Below are positions 1 through 11,473 of a stretch of DNA of 64,000 nt, one piece after another. A program made the translations under genes and the position numbers. Source of the stretch: Raffaelea ambrosiae (taxonomy: Eukaryota; Ascomycota; Sordariomycetes; Ophiostomatales; Ophiostomataceae); assembly GCA_002778195.1 (NCBI GenBank), contig PCDI01000014.1:638897-702896 (forward strand). Reading direction: 5' to 3'. Position 1 is the stretch's first letter, and each line of letters begins with the position of its first letter. The notes below the pieces were generated by a model. It did not search any database and had not been told where the DNA came from. It saw only the letters and a program-made list of their open reading frames with translations.

Positions 1-2180
1 GCGCAGGTTGTCCTCCCGCTTCTGCTGGCGCCGCTGGGCCGCCTGCTCCACGCCGGTCTTGCGCTCGGTCCACTCGCGCTCGCTCTTCTTCTTGGCCTTG
101 TCCTTGCGCTTGATGGCCTTTTTCAGGATCGTCTCCACCGACTTGGTCGCGGCGGCGCCGCCCTCGCTGCTGCTGCCCAGCGCGCCGGCCGCCGCCGCGC
201 CCGCAATCAGCCCGCCCCCGTCGCCGCGCCCGACGCCGCTCGCCCGCCGCCGCGCCGCCAGCCACCGCTCCTTCTCCTCAATGTCCTTGCGCGTCGCCTC
301 GTCCATGCTGGCCAGCCGCTTCTTCTGCGCCTCCAGCTTGGCCAGCTGCGCCTTGACGTCGTTGGCCGCGGGGCCCTTGCGCTTGGTGGTGGTGGTCGTG
401 GTGGTGGTCGCCGCCCCCCGCTCGCTGCTGGTGCTGTTCTTCTTCACAAACGACAGGTCGTGCGCCAGTTCCGCGCCGTCGGCAAACGCGACCCGGCCAA
501 AGGCAAAGTGGTTGTGGCTGTGGTTCGGGGTCGACGCCTCGCCCGGCGCGACCAGCGGGGACCCCCGGGCGGAGGCCACGGCTTCCTCGCGCTTGCGCTC
601 CTCCTCGAGCTTGGCGGCGCGCCACTGCTCTTTGCGGCGCTGTTTCTGCTCGGCCTGTTTCTGGCGGCGGGCCTCGATGAGTTCCTGGCGCGTGCGGATG
701 GGCTTGCCGTCGTCGCCGTCGGCCTTGCGCGCGGCGCGGAGGGCCTCGATGCGCGCGGCGAGGCGCGCGCGGAAGGCCGCCGACTTGTCGGCCGACGAGA
801 GCACGGCCGCGTTGAGCGTCGGGTGTTTCTTTGTCTGGCTGTCGTTGTCGGTGGCGGCGTTGGCGTTGGCGTTGGCGTTGGCGGCTGCTGTCGCGACCGG
901 GGCCGACTCCACCGTCCTGGTGCTGCTGCTGCTGCTCCCTGACTCGGCGGTCTCGTCGGCGGCCTTGTCGGCGGTCTTGTCGGCGGCCTTGTCGGCAGTC
1001 TTGTCGGCAGTCTTGTCGGTTGGCTTCTCCTCCTCCTCCTCGTCGCTGTTCGTGTCGACATCCATGACGTCCTCTTCGTCGACGAGCGCTGAAAAGTCGA
1101 GGCCGGTCTGCAGCTCAATGTCCTTGTCGTTGCCGGTGTCTTCCTGCTCGTCGTCGGCGCCGCCGTCCTCTTCGTCGTCCTCGCCATCCTCCTCGTCGAC
1201 TTCCTGGGACTCGACAAGTGGCTGGGGGGCCTCCTCTTCTTTTTCTTCTTCATTTTCTTCCTCTTCCTCCTCCTTCTTTGCAGCCTTTTTGGCTTTCTGC
1301 TCGGCCTTCCGCTTCTTCTTCTCGGCCTTCTTCTCTGCCTTTCTCATCTTGGCCAGCAACTTCTTTTCCTGGTGTTTGGAGAGCTTGGCTTCCTCGAGGC
1401 TGACACCCTGGTCCTCCTCCTCCTCCTCCTCCTCCTCCTCCTCTTCTTCTTCTTCTTCGTCGCTGGCATTCGTCTCCTCGTCCTTCTTCTTCCCTGACTT
1501 GGACGCCGAGGCATTCTCGGACAGCCTTTGTTTCTTGCTGGGCTTCTCGGCACGGTCGGCTGCCTGTTTCCGCTTCAGGCCCTCGCCCGGCTGCTCCTTG
1601 ACGATGCCCTCGACGCTGGCATCGTCGCTGTCGTCATCTTGGTCTTGGCCCTGGTCCTCGACTTCCTCGACCGCCTCGGCGGGTCTCTTCTTGTTCTTCT
1701 TCGTCGCCGGCGTCTGGCTGGTGCTGCTGCTTGTGTTGCTACTCCGTGCGGCTTCCTCGTCCATGATCTCCTTGACGCTCTTGTTCAGGGTGTTCTCTGG
1801 GTCGAGGTTGGCCAGTCGGGCCGCCTTCTTCTCCTCCTTGGTCTTCTTCTTCTTTTGCCATTGTTCCTGTGGGGAGGAGGGGGGAAGGTCAGCTTTGGAA
1901 GGAAAAAGAATTGCTTCTCAGAGATGTTGCCAATGAAAAAAAAAAAGAAAAATGTATAAAAAAACTTACACTTGGCTCGTCTCCATTTCCATAGTACAGC
2001 TTGGCTGGAATCAGCGACAACAGGCCGTCAAAGGCCATGGATGTCTCGTGCAGGCGCTCCTAGAAACGCGACAAAAGTCAGAACATGTCCTCTCATCCCT
2101 TCTCTTCCTCCTCCATGCTCTTTCATTCTTCGCCTCAAAATCGTGTGGGGCTAACAAACCTGCAGAATTGCATCCCCCAT
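1..2180 (-). CDS. RRP14: SURF6/Rrp14 family ribosome-biogenesis protein (3' end cut by window edge)
   Basis: Nucleolar protein of the SURF6/Rrp14 family, which binds nucleic acid and is needed for 18S and 25S rRNA maturation. The model has three exons on the minus strand: 2160-2180 (MGDAILQ), 1970-2059 and 1-1866, with GT-AG introns at 2060-2159 and 1867-1969 and phase 0 at both joins. The N-terminus carries the family's conserved block AFDGLLSLIPAKLYYG. The middle is a long Glu/Lys/Ser-rich low-complexity stretch with an Ala-Asp-Lys-Thr repeat. The C-terminal part has the SURF6 core: a FVKKN-TSSERGA stretch, then a basic block beginning VETILKKAIKRKDKAKK. The frame is still open at base 1 (ending REDNLR), so probably a few tens of residues are missing. 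Upstream lie 847 bp shared with the 3' end of the exonuclease gene. The family call is secure; the symbol follows yeast. Confidence 0.93.
958..1017 (-). repeat. 12-nt coding repeat in Rrp14 (Ala-Asp-Lys-Thr/Ala)
   Basis: About five tandem copies of a 12-nt unit, read on the minus strand as ADKT or ADKA and preceded by TDKT. They lie within the low-complexity middle of the Rrp14 gene, and in-frame copy changes would be tolerated. Confidence 0.8.
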
Positions 2181-3027
2181 CTTGCCCGTTTATTTTACCT
2201 CGACGCAACGTTCCAGACACTCTTTTGTAGTACTTTTTAGAAAACTCTGCGTCGGGCTCTTCCTCCGTTGGTGTTGTCTTCTCTTGTTTATTTTCGTACT
2301 CGCTGGAGACGTCGAATCGTGGGCACCGACCGTAGTGTTGGCAGCCGTTTGGGAAGACGATTGGCAGGTATTTGGAAATTTACCACACGCAATTTTTCGC
2401 TCTGGGGACAAAGAGAGCACACGCAGTGGCAGGAAATTTTTTGTCGGTGTGGAGCGAAATCTTGGCAACCACTTTTTTTTTGCCGTACTGCTCCACTACA
2501 GATCAAAGCGGTGTGTATGTGCGTGAACTCTTTAGCCCCGCTTTGAACTTTGTTACACATAGAACGTCACGTGTAGTGTCAACTAGTTCCCAAAAGAGCC
2601 TAACAAAGAGCCTCAACTTTCATACACTCAAATCTCCTCTCAGTCCCTGCCATGTTTCTGTACTCGTATATTCCCAAAGTAAACCAAATGGTATGTATGC
2701 TGTTACTCACACAGGCGCTTCCTATGTTCTGTTTTCAAGGACGACATCCTCTGCCCACAAGCGTTGCTTTATAAAGTATTCTTGTGCCGCCTTCTCTGTA
2801 TATGGTTCAATTCGCATGAAACGCCGGCCCAGGTCGAATCCCAAGAACTTTGTTCCCCCCCCCTCCCCCAAAAAGACACCAAGCCACGATAATAACAGCA
2901 AAATGAAAGAAAAGAAAAAACAAGTCCCACAACAACACCTAAAAAAAAATTAAGAAGAAACTCCGATGCTATGCAATGAGCTGTGCTTGATATTTTGGGC
3001 AGAGTTGCCCAGAGGTTGTCCCAAAAA
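2181..3027. other. Intergenic region upstream of Rrp14
   Basis: This 847-bp stretch holds the promoter and leader of the minus-strand Rrp14 gene and the 3' end of the minus-strand exonuclease gene, which stops at 3028. The part near 2820-2960 is rich in A and C homopolymers. The longest frame in it (2372-2953, 193 codons) has no recognisable domain. No gene is supported. Confidence 0.6.
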
Positions 3028-5631
3028 TCATGCGCACATGAATCGGGTCAGATCCAGCCTGCTGGGTGTTGCGTCTGGCCTGTCGGCACCATCTTCTCCA
3101 CCGTCCTCCTCTTCCGCGTCACTATCGGGGATGATTTGGTCTTCGCTGCCCTGCGGGGCGTTGAGTGCCTCTACTTCATCCAAGTCGACCGGGGGTAGCG
3201 GCACAAACGAAGGGTTCACCGGCATTGGTGCTCCGATCAGACGACCAGGAGCCTTGGCCGCCGTCGGCCGTGCCCTCCCGGGCCGCTTCGCCGACAACGA
3301 TTGCACCAGGTCGCTCAGACTGGTTCTGGGAGCCTGCGATCCCGGGCGTGCGAGGTTCTGCCGACCAGCAGTCGATGGCGGCGTCATCAAAGGCCGTTGT
3401 CTGCCGATGCCAGCAGCTGTTGGTCGGTGGATGCTGGACCCTGGTGTCGGTAGTCCATGGGCCATCCGTGTCCCAGGGGCATAGGAAAATCGGCTCAAGG
3501 ACAACCGGCCAGCAGGAGTCTCATCTTGTTTCGGCTTGGTTATGCTCTTCCTGCTTCGCTGACTGGCGCTCTTTGGTTGAGTGGCTGCTGTCTTGGGCTG
3601 GAGTGCTCCGCCGCCGGGGCTGGCAGGTACCTCAACGCCATCGCTCGCTGGGACCACAGTTGGGGGCCCCGCCTTCTCACCGTTGCTTGTAAAAGAGCAT
3701 GGCAGCTCGGGTTCTTGGCTCTCCGAGTCTGGCTCTGTGATTGGTGTGTCGACAAACACCTCCACACTTGATGCCTGGGTCGACTTTCCAGATGGCCCCG
3801 ACGAATCCCACCCGTCCAGATCAGACAAGATCATCATAGCCTCTTCGACTGAATCGTCCGACATGAGGAATGCGTCCGCATGAAAGCCCTTCTTCGAAGG
3901 TGTCGGTAGGGCATCATTCACGGTAGCTGTGGGGGCGCCAGACGGCGAGAAGTACTTGCTGCGCCCCAAGGTCTTGGCGGGAGGGCTCCCTTCCAGATGC
4001 TCGGGGCTCAGCTTGGCTTTCTTTTGTGGTCTTGCCGAGGCCGGTGTGTTGCCAGACAGAGTCGATGCTGGTGCCGACGATAGTGGCAACACGGAAGAAG
4101 TCTTCCGTCGCGCCAGGGCAGATCGTGCCGAGGCCGGCGTAGAAGGTGACGCTGGATTCAGCTGCAGAAGACTGCACAGGGGCTCGGTCTGTCTTCGGCG
4201 CAGTTGCGGGCTGGCTCCGGTCATTGATGACTGTGACGGTGGGCGACCGACTTGAGGAAGCGACGCCCGGCCACCGTCAATGTATGGCCGGGGAAGAGGA
4301 AACACGCGGGGAGTAAGGCCATTTTGTGTGAGAGCGGCGACCTGCTCGCGGTCCACGGCAAAGCAGTTGGTGTCCATGGCACCGAGCGCGATACGTCCGG
4401 CAGACTCGCGCTTCTTGGCGAAGTAGGTGTCGATGGGCTTTGCGAGCGGCTGCTGCTGCTGGTTCGTGGCCGGAGATGAGCCAGACGCCGCGCTGTACGA
4501 TCCGGGACCAGCCATGTTGCTGGCCTTCCGCTTCCTATCTGGAGACGATGTAGAGAGCACAATGGGCTCCTTGGTGATGGGGTTGACGTCGCCCACAGCG
4601 ATCGCCCGGGCCAGTTCGTGATCGATCTTGTCGCCAATGAAACGCATCTCATCAATGTCGAGTCCGGTTGTGTTGGGCGTGAGCAGGACGAGCTCGTTCT
4701 TGACGGGACAGAAGACGCGCTGGTGCAGGAAGGTGAGTTCCGCCTGGCGGAAGGCTGCGAGGTAGTTCTCGGAGACCTTGAACTTGCCGTCGAACTGGGC
4801 CATGCGGATGACCTTCTCGACAGTCTTGTGCTTGCGGATCATGCGGTAGGCGGTCTTGAGGCCCAGGTTGCCGATGCCCTCGAGGTAGTCGCAGCCACTG
4901 AGAATGGCCATGTGGCGGAACTCGCGGTCGGTCCAGTCGGTCAGGGCGATCTCGCGACAGGCGCAGAAGTCGCGGCGGTTGATCTCGACGCAGTGGCCGT
5001 GCATGTCCAGCTTGGTCAGCAAGCGGCGAGCGCCAAAGACAAGCAGGTCCGAGTCCTCGGACAGAATGCCGCTGACGAGGCCGCTGCGCTCCAGGAAGAC
5101 CATCTGGGCGTCGGCCTCGTACGGTGCGACAATGTAGGGCAGGCCGAGCTTCTTGAGCTCCTCGATGACGGCGCGGGCCATCTCGGGCGTGATGTCGATG
5201 GCTTTCTGGAACTCGAGGAAGGCCTGCTTGCTGTTGCCTGCGCGGAGCAGCTCCTGGCCGGCCTTGCAGCTCTCTTCGCGCTTACGCGCGCGTGATGCTT
5301 CGGTGCCAGCCTTGCTGGGCAGGAAGTCGCCGTCAAAGACGAGGTAGGGCGTGACGCCAAAGTGCTGGACCATACGCACGCGGTTCATGACGCTGTCGAC
5401 GTAGCGCCGTGTTGGCTTGCCTTGGGCCAGCTCCATGGCGCAGCTGATGGCACCGCGGTGCAGCCATCCGTACGCGTCTACGGCGAGGGTCTCGCCGCTG
5501 AACTTCTTGAGCTCGGTCGGCCGCTGGATGGACTTGAGGAGAGGCAGCAAGCCTGCAGGGGTTAGAGGGCGGAGACACGACGGAAAGGGGGCACAAGCAA
5601 TGCGGTGTGTGGGCTTACCTGAGATACCCAT
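3028..5631 (-). CDS. exo1: Exonuclease 1 (XPG/Rad2 family 5'-3' DNA exonuclease)
   Basis: Nuclear 5'-3' exonuclease and flap nuclease acting in mismatch repair, double-strand-break resection and recombination. The model has two exons: 5619-5631 (13 nt) and 3028-5552, joined in phase 1 across a 66-nt intron. The spliced protein is 845 residues and starts MGISGLLPLLKSIQ, the usual Exo1/XPG N-terminus. Catalytic acidic residues fall at the positions known in human EXO1: D30, D78, E150, D152, D171 and D173 (motifs YEADAQ and SEDSDLL). An H2TH-type region follows near the GCDYLEGI motif. The C-terminal half is Ser/Pro-rich and disordered, as is usual for Exo1. The start was chosen because Gly2 must be N-terminal for catalysis and no upstream in-frame ATG exists. 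TMA16 is divergent, 848 bp away. Confidence 0.96.
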   Translation of the reverse strand: MGISGKPTHRIACAPFPSCLRPLTPAGLLPLLKSIQRPTELKKFSGETLAVDAYGWLHRGAISCAMELAQGKPTRRYVDSVMNRVRMVQHFGVTPYLVFDGDFLPSKAGTEASRARKREESCKAGQELLRAGNSKQAFLEFQKAIDITPEMARAVIEELKKLGLPYIVAPYEADAQMVFLERSGLVSGILSEDSDLLVFGARRLLTKLDMHGHCVEINRRDFCACREIALTDWTDREFRHMAILSGCDYLEGIGNLGLKTAYRMIRKHKTVEKVIRMAQFDGKFKVSENYLAAFRQAELTFLHQRVFCPVKNELVLLTPNTTGLDIDEMRFIGDKIDHELARAIAVGDVNPITKEPIVLSTSSPDRKRKASNMAGPGSYSAASGSSPATNQQQQPLAKPIDTYFAKKRESAGRIALGAMDTNCFAVDREQVAALTQNGLTPRVFPLPRPYIDGGRASLPQVGRPPSQSSMTGASPQLRRRQTEPLCSLLQLNPASPSTPASARSALARRKTSSVLPLSSAPASTLSGNTPASARPQKKAKLSPEHLEGSPPAKTLGRSKYFSPSGAPTATVNDALPTPSKKGFHADAFLMSDDSVEEAMMILSDLDGWDSSGPSGKSTQASSVEVFVDTPITEPDSESQEPELPCSFTSNGEKAGPPTVVPASDGVEVPASPGGGALQPKTAATQPKSASQRSRKSITKPKQDETPAGRLSLSRFSYAPGTRMAHGLPTPGSSIHRPTAAGIGRQRPLMTPPSTAGRQNLARPGSQAPRTSLSDLVQSLSAKRPGRARPTAAKAPGRLIGAPMPVNPSFVPLPPVDLDEVEALNAPQGSEDQIIPDSDAEEEDGGEDGADRPDATPSRLDLTRFMCA
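5553..5618 (-). other. exo1 intron 1: 66 nt, frame-preserving and stop-free
   Basis: The intron begins GTAAGC and ends CTGCAG. Its length is a multiple of three and it has no in-frame stop, so retention would insert 22 residues directly after MGIS rather than truncate the protein. Confidence 0.85.
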
Positions 5632-6479
5632 CGTGAGGCGTGCTGTGGTGTGCAGCACCCGGCGGTGGAAGCAACACGAACAGACGCAAGGCTCAGAGTC
5701 TCAGTCAGACAGCCATTCGCCCAGTCGACGAGATGTTGCGGCAGCCTGGTGGAAACGGTTGGCTTGGGAAAGGATGTCAATGTCGAGCAAGAGAGAGAGG
5801 ATTTGGCTGGTCGTGGATTGCTGGCGGTCGTCCAAGGCGAGACGGCAAGGATACAGGAGAAATAGAGCTGGACGAGGCCGGTCGGTGGCGGCCGCGGAAG
5901 ACGCGAACTAAAAAGCAAAATAACAAAGCCAACAGCAAGGTCGTATGTCGTATGTCGTATATAACAAAAGCCTGCGCACAAGAGTGAGGGCCAAGAGAAG
6001 CTGCAAAAAGAACCAAAAGGCGTTAAGAGACGCGGAATTGACAGAATCTGGTAGGTGTGGTTGGAGGCAGACAAAACCGGAAGGCACGTTGGTCTCCGCG
6101 TTTGGCAGCGGTCCAGAGCGTGCCTTCTGTCCCGCGTCGGCCATGGACTTGACGGGCACAGAAAGCGCGTCCCAGCGCGACTGTCAGGTCGTGGTGGCCC
6201 ATCCTGCCCAATCGGGACTAGCGACGGCGGGCCCGTATTTCCAGGGCAACTAGTCAAGCTCATTGTAACGCCCCACCCCCACTTGCAGAAAAGGCTCGCC
6301 GCCTTTTTTTTTCTGCCGTTTTTTTGAAAGAACATGGAAAGAGCGAACCAGGACTCCATGGTTCACAAATGCTAGACGCCCATATATTGAATTTTTTTTT
6401 TTTTAAGAAAAAAGAAGCTTCACCTCTGTTCACCCTCGGCAACGCACCCACCGCATAACCGAACATACCACCGCCCGCC
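5632..6479. promoter_or_regulatory. Shared divergent promoter region of exo1 and TMA16
   Basis: 848 bp separates the two start codons, which point away from each other. The TMA16 start has a strong fungal context (CCGCCATGG). A T/A tract lies at about 6392-6412. No specific factor site is claimed. Confidence 0.6.
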
Positions 6480-7359
6480 ATGGCCAAGTCACTCGAAAAG
6501 ATGCACAAGAAGATTGCCCGCAAGAAGAAGGGCAATCTGGGCTCGCTGCACGAGGGCTCGCGCGACTCCCGCAAGCTGCGCAAAGCACTTCTCCGCGACG
6601 GCCGTCTGCAAGAGCTGCAAACCGCGAGACGGAAGCAGGAGCATCCAATGCGTACGTTTTTCACAATGCTGTGCTCCCCCATCATTGTGTGCCTATATTC
6701 CCCGTCCCTGACTAACAGACACAGGCGAGCGAGCTGACTTCTTCCGGAATGTGCTGGTCGAGAAGGAAGCGCGGCCACTCACCGCTGAGGAGGTCCAAGA
6801 GGCTGTCAAGTCGTAAGCAATATGTCTTCTCCCGATTCTTTTGCGTTTCGTTCCCCCTTTTCCTCCCAACGTTCCATCTTAGCGAGTCTGAGTAATTGTG
6901 GTACTCTTACTTTGGCCCCTTTCTCTATCCGTTGCTCTCTCTCTCTGTTCAACGTAGACAAGCGCTGATCCTTTCTTTTTTTTTGCTTATTTGCAGTTTT
7001 GTGCATCAGCACGACGAGGAGTTGGCCACGGTCAAGAGCGAACGCCGGCCCGGACGGCCAGCCTCTACCCGTGAGGATGCTCTCGTTCTGTTGGTGTCTA
7101 AGCTGGAGAAGGAGTTTGCCGACGGTTTCTGTAAGTCGATACTCACGGACTCGAAAAGAAATATCGCAAGAGAGAGCAAGAAAGCTAACTCTAATTCGCA
7201 GTCGTCCCCGATCTGACCACAGAGGCAAACGTCTCGGCTATGAAGCTATGGGAGGAAGATATGCTTCCGCAGTGGTCGCAGCTCGGCGGCCTCAGTTGGG
7301 TCCGCGTCACGGCCCAGGGTGCCGTGCGTCCAGCTCAGTTTCCTCCAAGCAACAACTAA
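6480..7359 (+). CDS. TMA16: Translation machinery-associated protein 16 (60S assembly factor)
   Basis: Small basic protein associated with pre-60S ribosomal particles. The model has four exons: 6480-6651, 6725-6812, 6997-7130 and 7202-7359, with canonical GT-AG introns of 73, 184 and 71 nt in phases 1, 2 and 1. The spliced product is 183 residues, the usual size for fungal Tma16. Family features are the basic N-terminus (MAKSLEKMHKKIARKKKG), the SLHEGSRDSRKLRKA block, FVHQHDEELATVK, RRPGRPAS, and a C-terminal VPDLTTEANV segment ending with W-containing motifs. No membrane or signal sequence is present. The TAA at 7357-7359 is in frame with all four exons. Confidence 0.92.
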
Positions 7360-10300
7360 AGAATGGGCATTCGCCAATGACGGCACACGGCAGGGTCTGG
7401 CTACTTTCCCCGATGCATCTGCAACACTCGAGAGCCACGAGCGAGAGCCACGAGAAGCACTACGAGACTCGCCGGGGTCTTCTCAACGAGGGGCTGCCCA
7501 GACTTGCTGCCAGGGTTCGGTAGGTCCCACGATTGATCTCAGATGACAACGCCTCGAAGTGTCACGAGAGAATCCCACGCCGGGTGATCTCCGATTGCCC
7601 GAACAATTGGGCTCAGGATCCCTCTCGGCTTGACCTTCTCTTTGGCCTCCCTGTCTTCTAGAAGAGCCATTGGGAGACTCCCCGTGCCGAACCCTGGTTT
7701 CCGAAAGCGTCCAGGATAAAGAGAGGGTGTGTGGTCTCAAGGGTGTGAATGGAGAAGGACGAGACTGCTAGCGCGCTGAGCAGGAGGACAACGCGGTGGC
7801 CGGCCCCGAGCGAGACGAAGACGCAGCGAGTTATTGATGGTGCAGGTCGCCTGTTTGCCCCCCTTGCGTCCGGCTGCCGGCAGGACGTTTCAAGACGGCG
7901 AGAGGCAGGGATAGTGTAGAAGAGTGGGAGGAGAGGAAAGAAAGGTCCCGCCCCGAATGCCCGCCTGTCCCAAAGTTCAGAGTTTTTTTTTCCTGCAACC
8001 TCTTTCCTAGCTATCCTCCCTTGCAGCATTAGTTGGTTATTGCTCCACAGCCTGCCGGCGACTGGCATGATCCTCCCCCCCCCCCCCCACTGATGGGCAA
8101 CCACGGTCGCACAACCAGCGTGAATAACCGGGGTCGGCCAGCATGGCCGGCGTTGCATCGGCTCGACAACCGTGCAGCTGTCGCTACCTAGGTGTGAGCT
8201 GGCGGTGCAGTCTTGTGCAGCGTCTTGTGCGGTGTTTCCTGGGCAGACAGGCTGGTTCTACGAGTTCTTATACGCCGCACGCCATGCACAAACGCACGCA
8301 TCGTACATCCATCATCGGAGCGGGATGCGGACGGCTTCCTGCGTCAAGAAGAGGCTTCCATCTGCATGGGCGGCAAACGTGCCCGGTTCAAAGGCGTTTT
8401 CCAAATGGGATATCTCATCAATTCCATACAATGGGCACCCCGTCTTGGGTTTCGCCTTGTGTTCTTTGTTTTCCATTGGTGCTCAATTTAGGTTTTTTCT
8501 TTTATTTCCATTGTCTTTGTGTCTGTCGTCCTTGGTCTGTCAGCCTGCAGAAATCCCACCGTAACACACATCCGTTCTTGCGTCCAAGCGACTCGGTGAA
8601 CCCAGCCCCAAGCCTTGAGACATTTGGCTTTACCGTATATCTAACGTGTACCTGCCGTAATCTTCCGCATATCGTGCGGTGTATCTATCACCCCCTTGAC
8701 CGTATCATCCCCATAGCCTACACAATCAAAGAAACAAGAGACAATCCATAGGACCCTGGAAATCTCATATCTTTGACGAAGAGGGGGGGGGCAGTGTGGG
8801 AACACAAGAAACGCCACGCTCGAACAGACGCCGTAGTTACCCGGCCAAAGATGAAACTGGGGGGGCTTCCAGGAAAAGATAGTGGCCGTCGTTCGCCATG
8901 TCCCAGACCAGGCTAATGTTGCCCCCCATCGATGTATTTGTTGTTTTCCCTGGTCTTGTCTATTCGAAACGAGACTGTCGGTCTTCTCAGGTTTTGTTCA
9001 ATCTCACGTCACCCTCCCTGCTTTGCAGCTTGCGCAGCTTCGCCTCGGGATAGTGGCATACCTCTGCTGCTTTGCTTGTACGATGCGATTTGCTTGGATG
9101 ATCCACGGATTCACTCGACCGAAGCTCTCTACCCAGTCCCACGACTTGCCTACTGCTCCTTTGGGCGTCTGGACATGTCCAACCAAATGCTCGTTATTGC
9201 GATATCTCTTGATGGCCATTGACCGGGAACTCCCAGGGAGGCATGGCACAGACGGCTGTAATAATCCAATTATTGGGGGGTCAGCCTTTTGTTTTTGTCA
9301 TGGATTGGCAACACGGCGTTTGCGTGGGGTATGGGGCAAGTAACATATCTTGCATTGCCCACTCCCGTCGTAGGCGACCCTCCCACACGGTTTGGTGTGC
9401 TCCCCGTTCTTCGTTGTCGTGCACCGATGGACAGGTTCTCTCTCTCTCTCTCACTTGGCTTGTTGAACAGATCACCACACATCTCCACTCCCTGGCTCCT
9501 TCGGCCGCTCGTCCTCCTTGCATATGCACCGTGCTATGTCCACGCCAGAGTATGCATCCAAGGTGGACACGGGAAACTTTCCGTCTGCGGGCAGCAGGCA
9601 AACGAATCCATGTTCCCCATGCTACCGTGTAAGCTCGGTTTTGTTTGTGTCCGTACGTATCGTAATACTCGTACAGTGGTCAACCGGGAGAGGAAGGATG
9701 AGCGGGTAGACGGGAAGGGAAAAAAAAAATAGAAAAAGCAAAAGCGAACAAAAGAAGTGGAAACAACGCGAGAAAAGAAAGAAGAAAAAAAAAAAGCAAG
9801 GCCGATGCCTCCACTACACGGCACCATGTATGTACACTCTTCACATCCCGCATGTCGCATACACAGGCACGTACATCGAGCACAAACCCCGTCTATGTGT
9901 GTGGTTGCCTCCTTGCGGGTGATTTTATTTGATTCAGTCTCCTGCCACAGAGGCTCTGTGGGGATGCGTGGATGGGGGGATTTTGTTTGTCTCTACTTTT
10001 TGTGTGTGTACTTTCTTATTCTTCTTATACGAAGCTGGAAGGGCAAAAATGATGCCACCCAATGTGTAGGGGAGGGCTGCTGTGTGTCAGATGAGATCTG
10101 GTTCATCAATAAATATCCCATCACCCCCCTAGGAAAGAAAAGGAAGAAAGCCAAAAACACATCATCTTCTTTTTCTCTTCTTTCTTGAAACTACCAAAAT
10201 TGCAACTATTCTTTTCTGGTAAAAGAAGGCAGGCCTATTCTTTGCTCTTTTCTCTTTGACTGCTGGATCCTTTTTTTTTCTCTTTTTTTACATTGAGTCA

Positions 10301-10383
10301 GTCACACTCTTATGCTTCTTTCCGTATTGCTCTGTTTCTTAACATGATCTAGTAGACCATACTCCCCCAACAGAACCATCGCC
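7360..10383. other. 3.0-kb intergenic stretch, no supported gene
   Basis: Only short overlapping frames occur on both strands, none with a family motif, codon bias or clear splice structure. Visible landmarks are a C-run near 8078-8089, a CT-run near 9438-9453 and A-rich tracts near 9719-9800. The part next to 10384 probably contains the promoter of the small Cys-rich ORF. Confidence 0.55.
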
Positions 10384-10620
10384 ATGTGTGTCTACACCTC
10401 GCACGTCCGCATCTGCTGTGCCTGCCGCCATGAAGACACGGTGCTCATCTCGGAGAGCCTCTGCTCGGCGGCCCGTCGAAGCGGCGTCTTTGGAAGCTGC
10501 GGCACCGGGACGGCCACCAAACGCAACCCGACCTACCACCAGTGCTGGGGCTGCAAAGATGTCATGTCGATGCACATTGCCCAGGTCAGGCAACCCCGGA
10601 GGATCAGCCTGAAGCACTGA
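10384..10620 (+). CDS. Small cysteine-rich protein, 78 residues, function unknown
   Basis: A complete ATG-to-TGA frame of 78 residues, starting MCVYTSHVRICCACRHEDTV in a good start context (CGCCATGTG). Eight cysteines include a CCAC cluster, a GSCG turn and a QCWGC motif. The CxxC-like pairs suggest metal binding or disulfides. There is no signal peptide, so a cytosolic zinc-binding role is more likely than secretion. Short proteins with a similar N-terminal MCxY...CxHED pattern and a CWxC motif are, from memory, common unannotated conserved proteins in filamentous ascomycetes, but this was not checked. The ORF stands alone, with 850 bp to the MAM33 start downstream. A chance ORF cannot be excluded. 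Confidence 0.5.
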   Translation: MCVYTSHVRICCACRHEDTVLISESLCSAARRSGVFGSCGTGTATKRNPTYHQCWGCKDVMSMHIAQVRQPRRISLKH

Positions 10621-11473
10621 TAGAACCCCGAAAAGAAAAGAAGAAAAAAAACACAAAAAAAGGAGAAACGCCAAAAAAATTGTGAAAAAAAATTTCAGGC
10701 AAAATAAACCTTCAACGGATCAAAAACAGCAACAGGGACGACGTTACGAATGTTATGCACAACAGGAGATTAACAGACACTGGGTCTGTCTACTTGCCTC
10801 TTCGGCGAATTTTACGACAAAATGCACGGAAGAAAAAAAAAGTCGCATTGACTGCCAGTGGACTTGGGCTGAGAGCTGGAACTCTCCTCTTTACAGGCAG
10901 GGTTATGCATTAGACTACATCACAGTGATCGTGACAAAACGAATATGCCTTGCATGGGGGGACAGAAAAAAACTAGGCAATTTTCTTTCACGGAAAAGGG
11001 GGTTTGGAGGCAACAAGACTTTTTCAGAGTCAGACAACTCGGTTTCAAGGGATGGTTTATCAGCTTTTTCTTCGAAGGAAGGTGGCCACTTTTGTATTTT
11101 CGGATTGTCTCAATCATGGTCTGTGTTTTTGTTTGTCCTTGTTTTTGTAATCCCGTTCATGACTCTATAGAGAGAGAGAGAAAGAGACATCAACGGCCAA
11201 TCAAAATCCATACCCAAAAAGCCCATTTGACGAAAGCCGAAAAAGACAAGCTCGGCTTAAGAATCACGTGAACACGTTTTACACAAAGAGTGGTCCGTGC
11301 GTCCCTGTCACTCAATTTTTTGGGAGAGCTAAAGTTTTCTTCTAGGGTAGCTTTTTTTTTTGGCCTCCAAAACTTTGGAACTTTGTCCACCCATTGATTC
11401 CCCTTCCTATCTTCTCTCGTGCCTTCCGCCTGTCCCTTTCACCCACCCACCCACCCTCACACAAACGCCCACA
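10621..11473. promoter_or_regulatory. Intergenic region upstream of MAM33
   Basis: 853 bp of A/T-rich sequence with no supportable gene. The last 100 bp are pyrimidine-rich (including CCCACCCACCCACCC near 11441-11457), typical of a fungal core promoter and leader before the ATG at 11474. Confidence 0.5.

Noticed and set aside
8..1936. 642-codon plus-strand frame, Ser/Leu/Arg-rich
   Set aside because: It is the antisense shadow of the Rrp14 low-complexity region; acidic and lysine-rich codons read backwards give Ser/Phe/Leu runs. The minus strand has the SURF6 motifs and clean introns.
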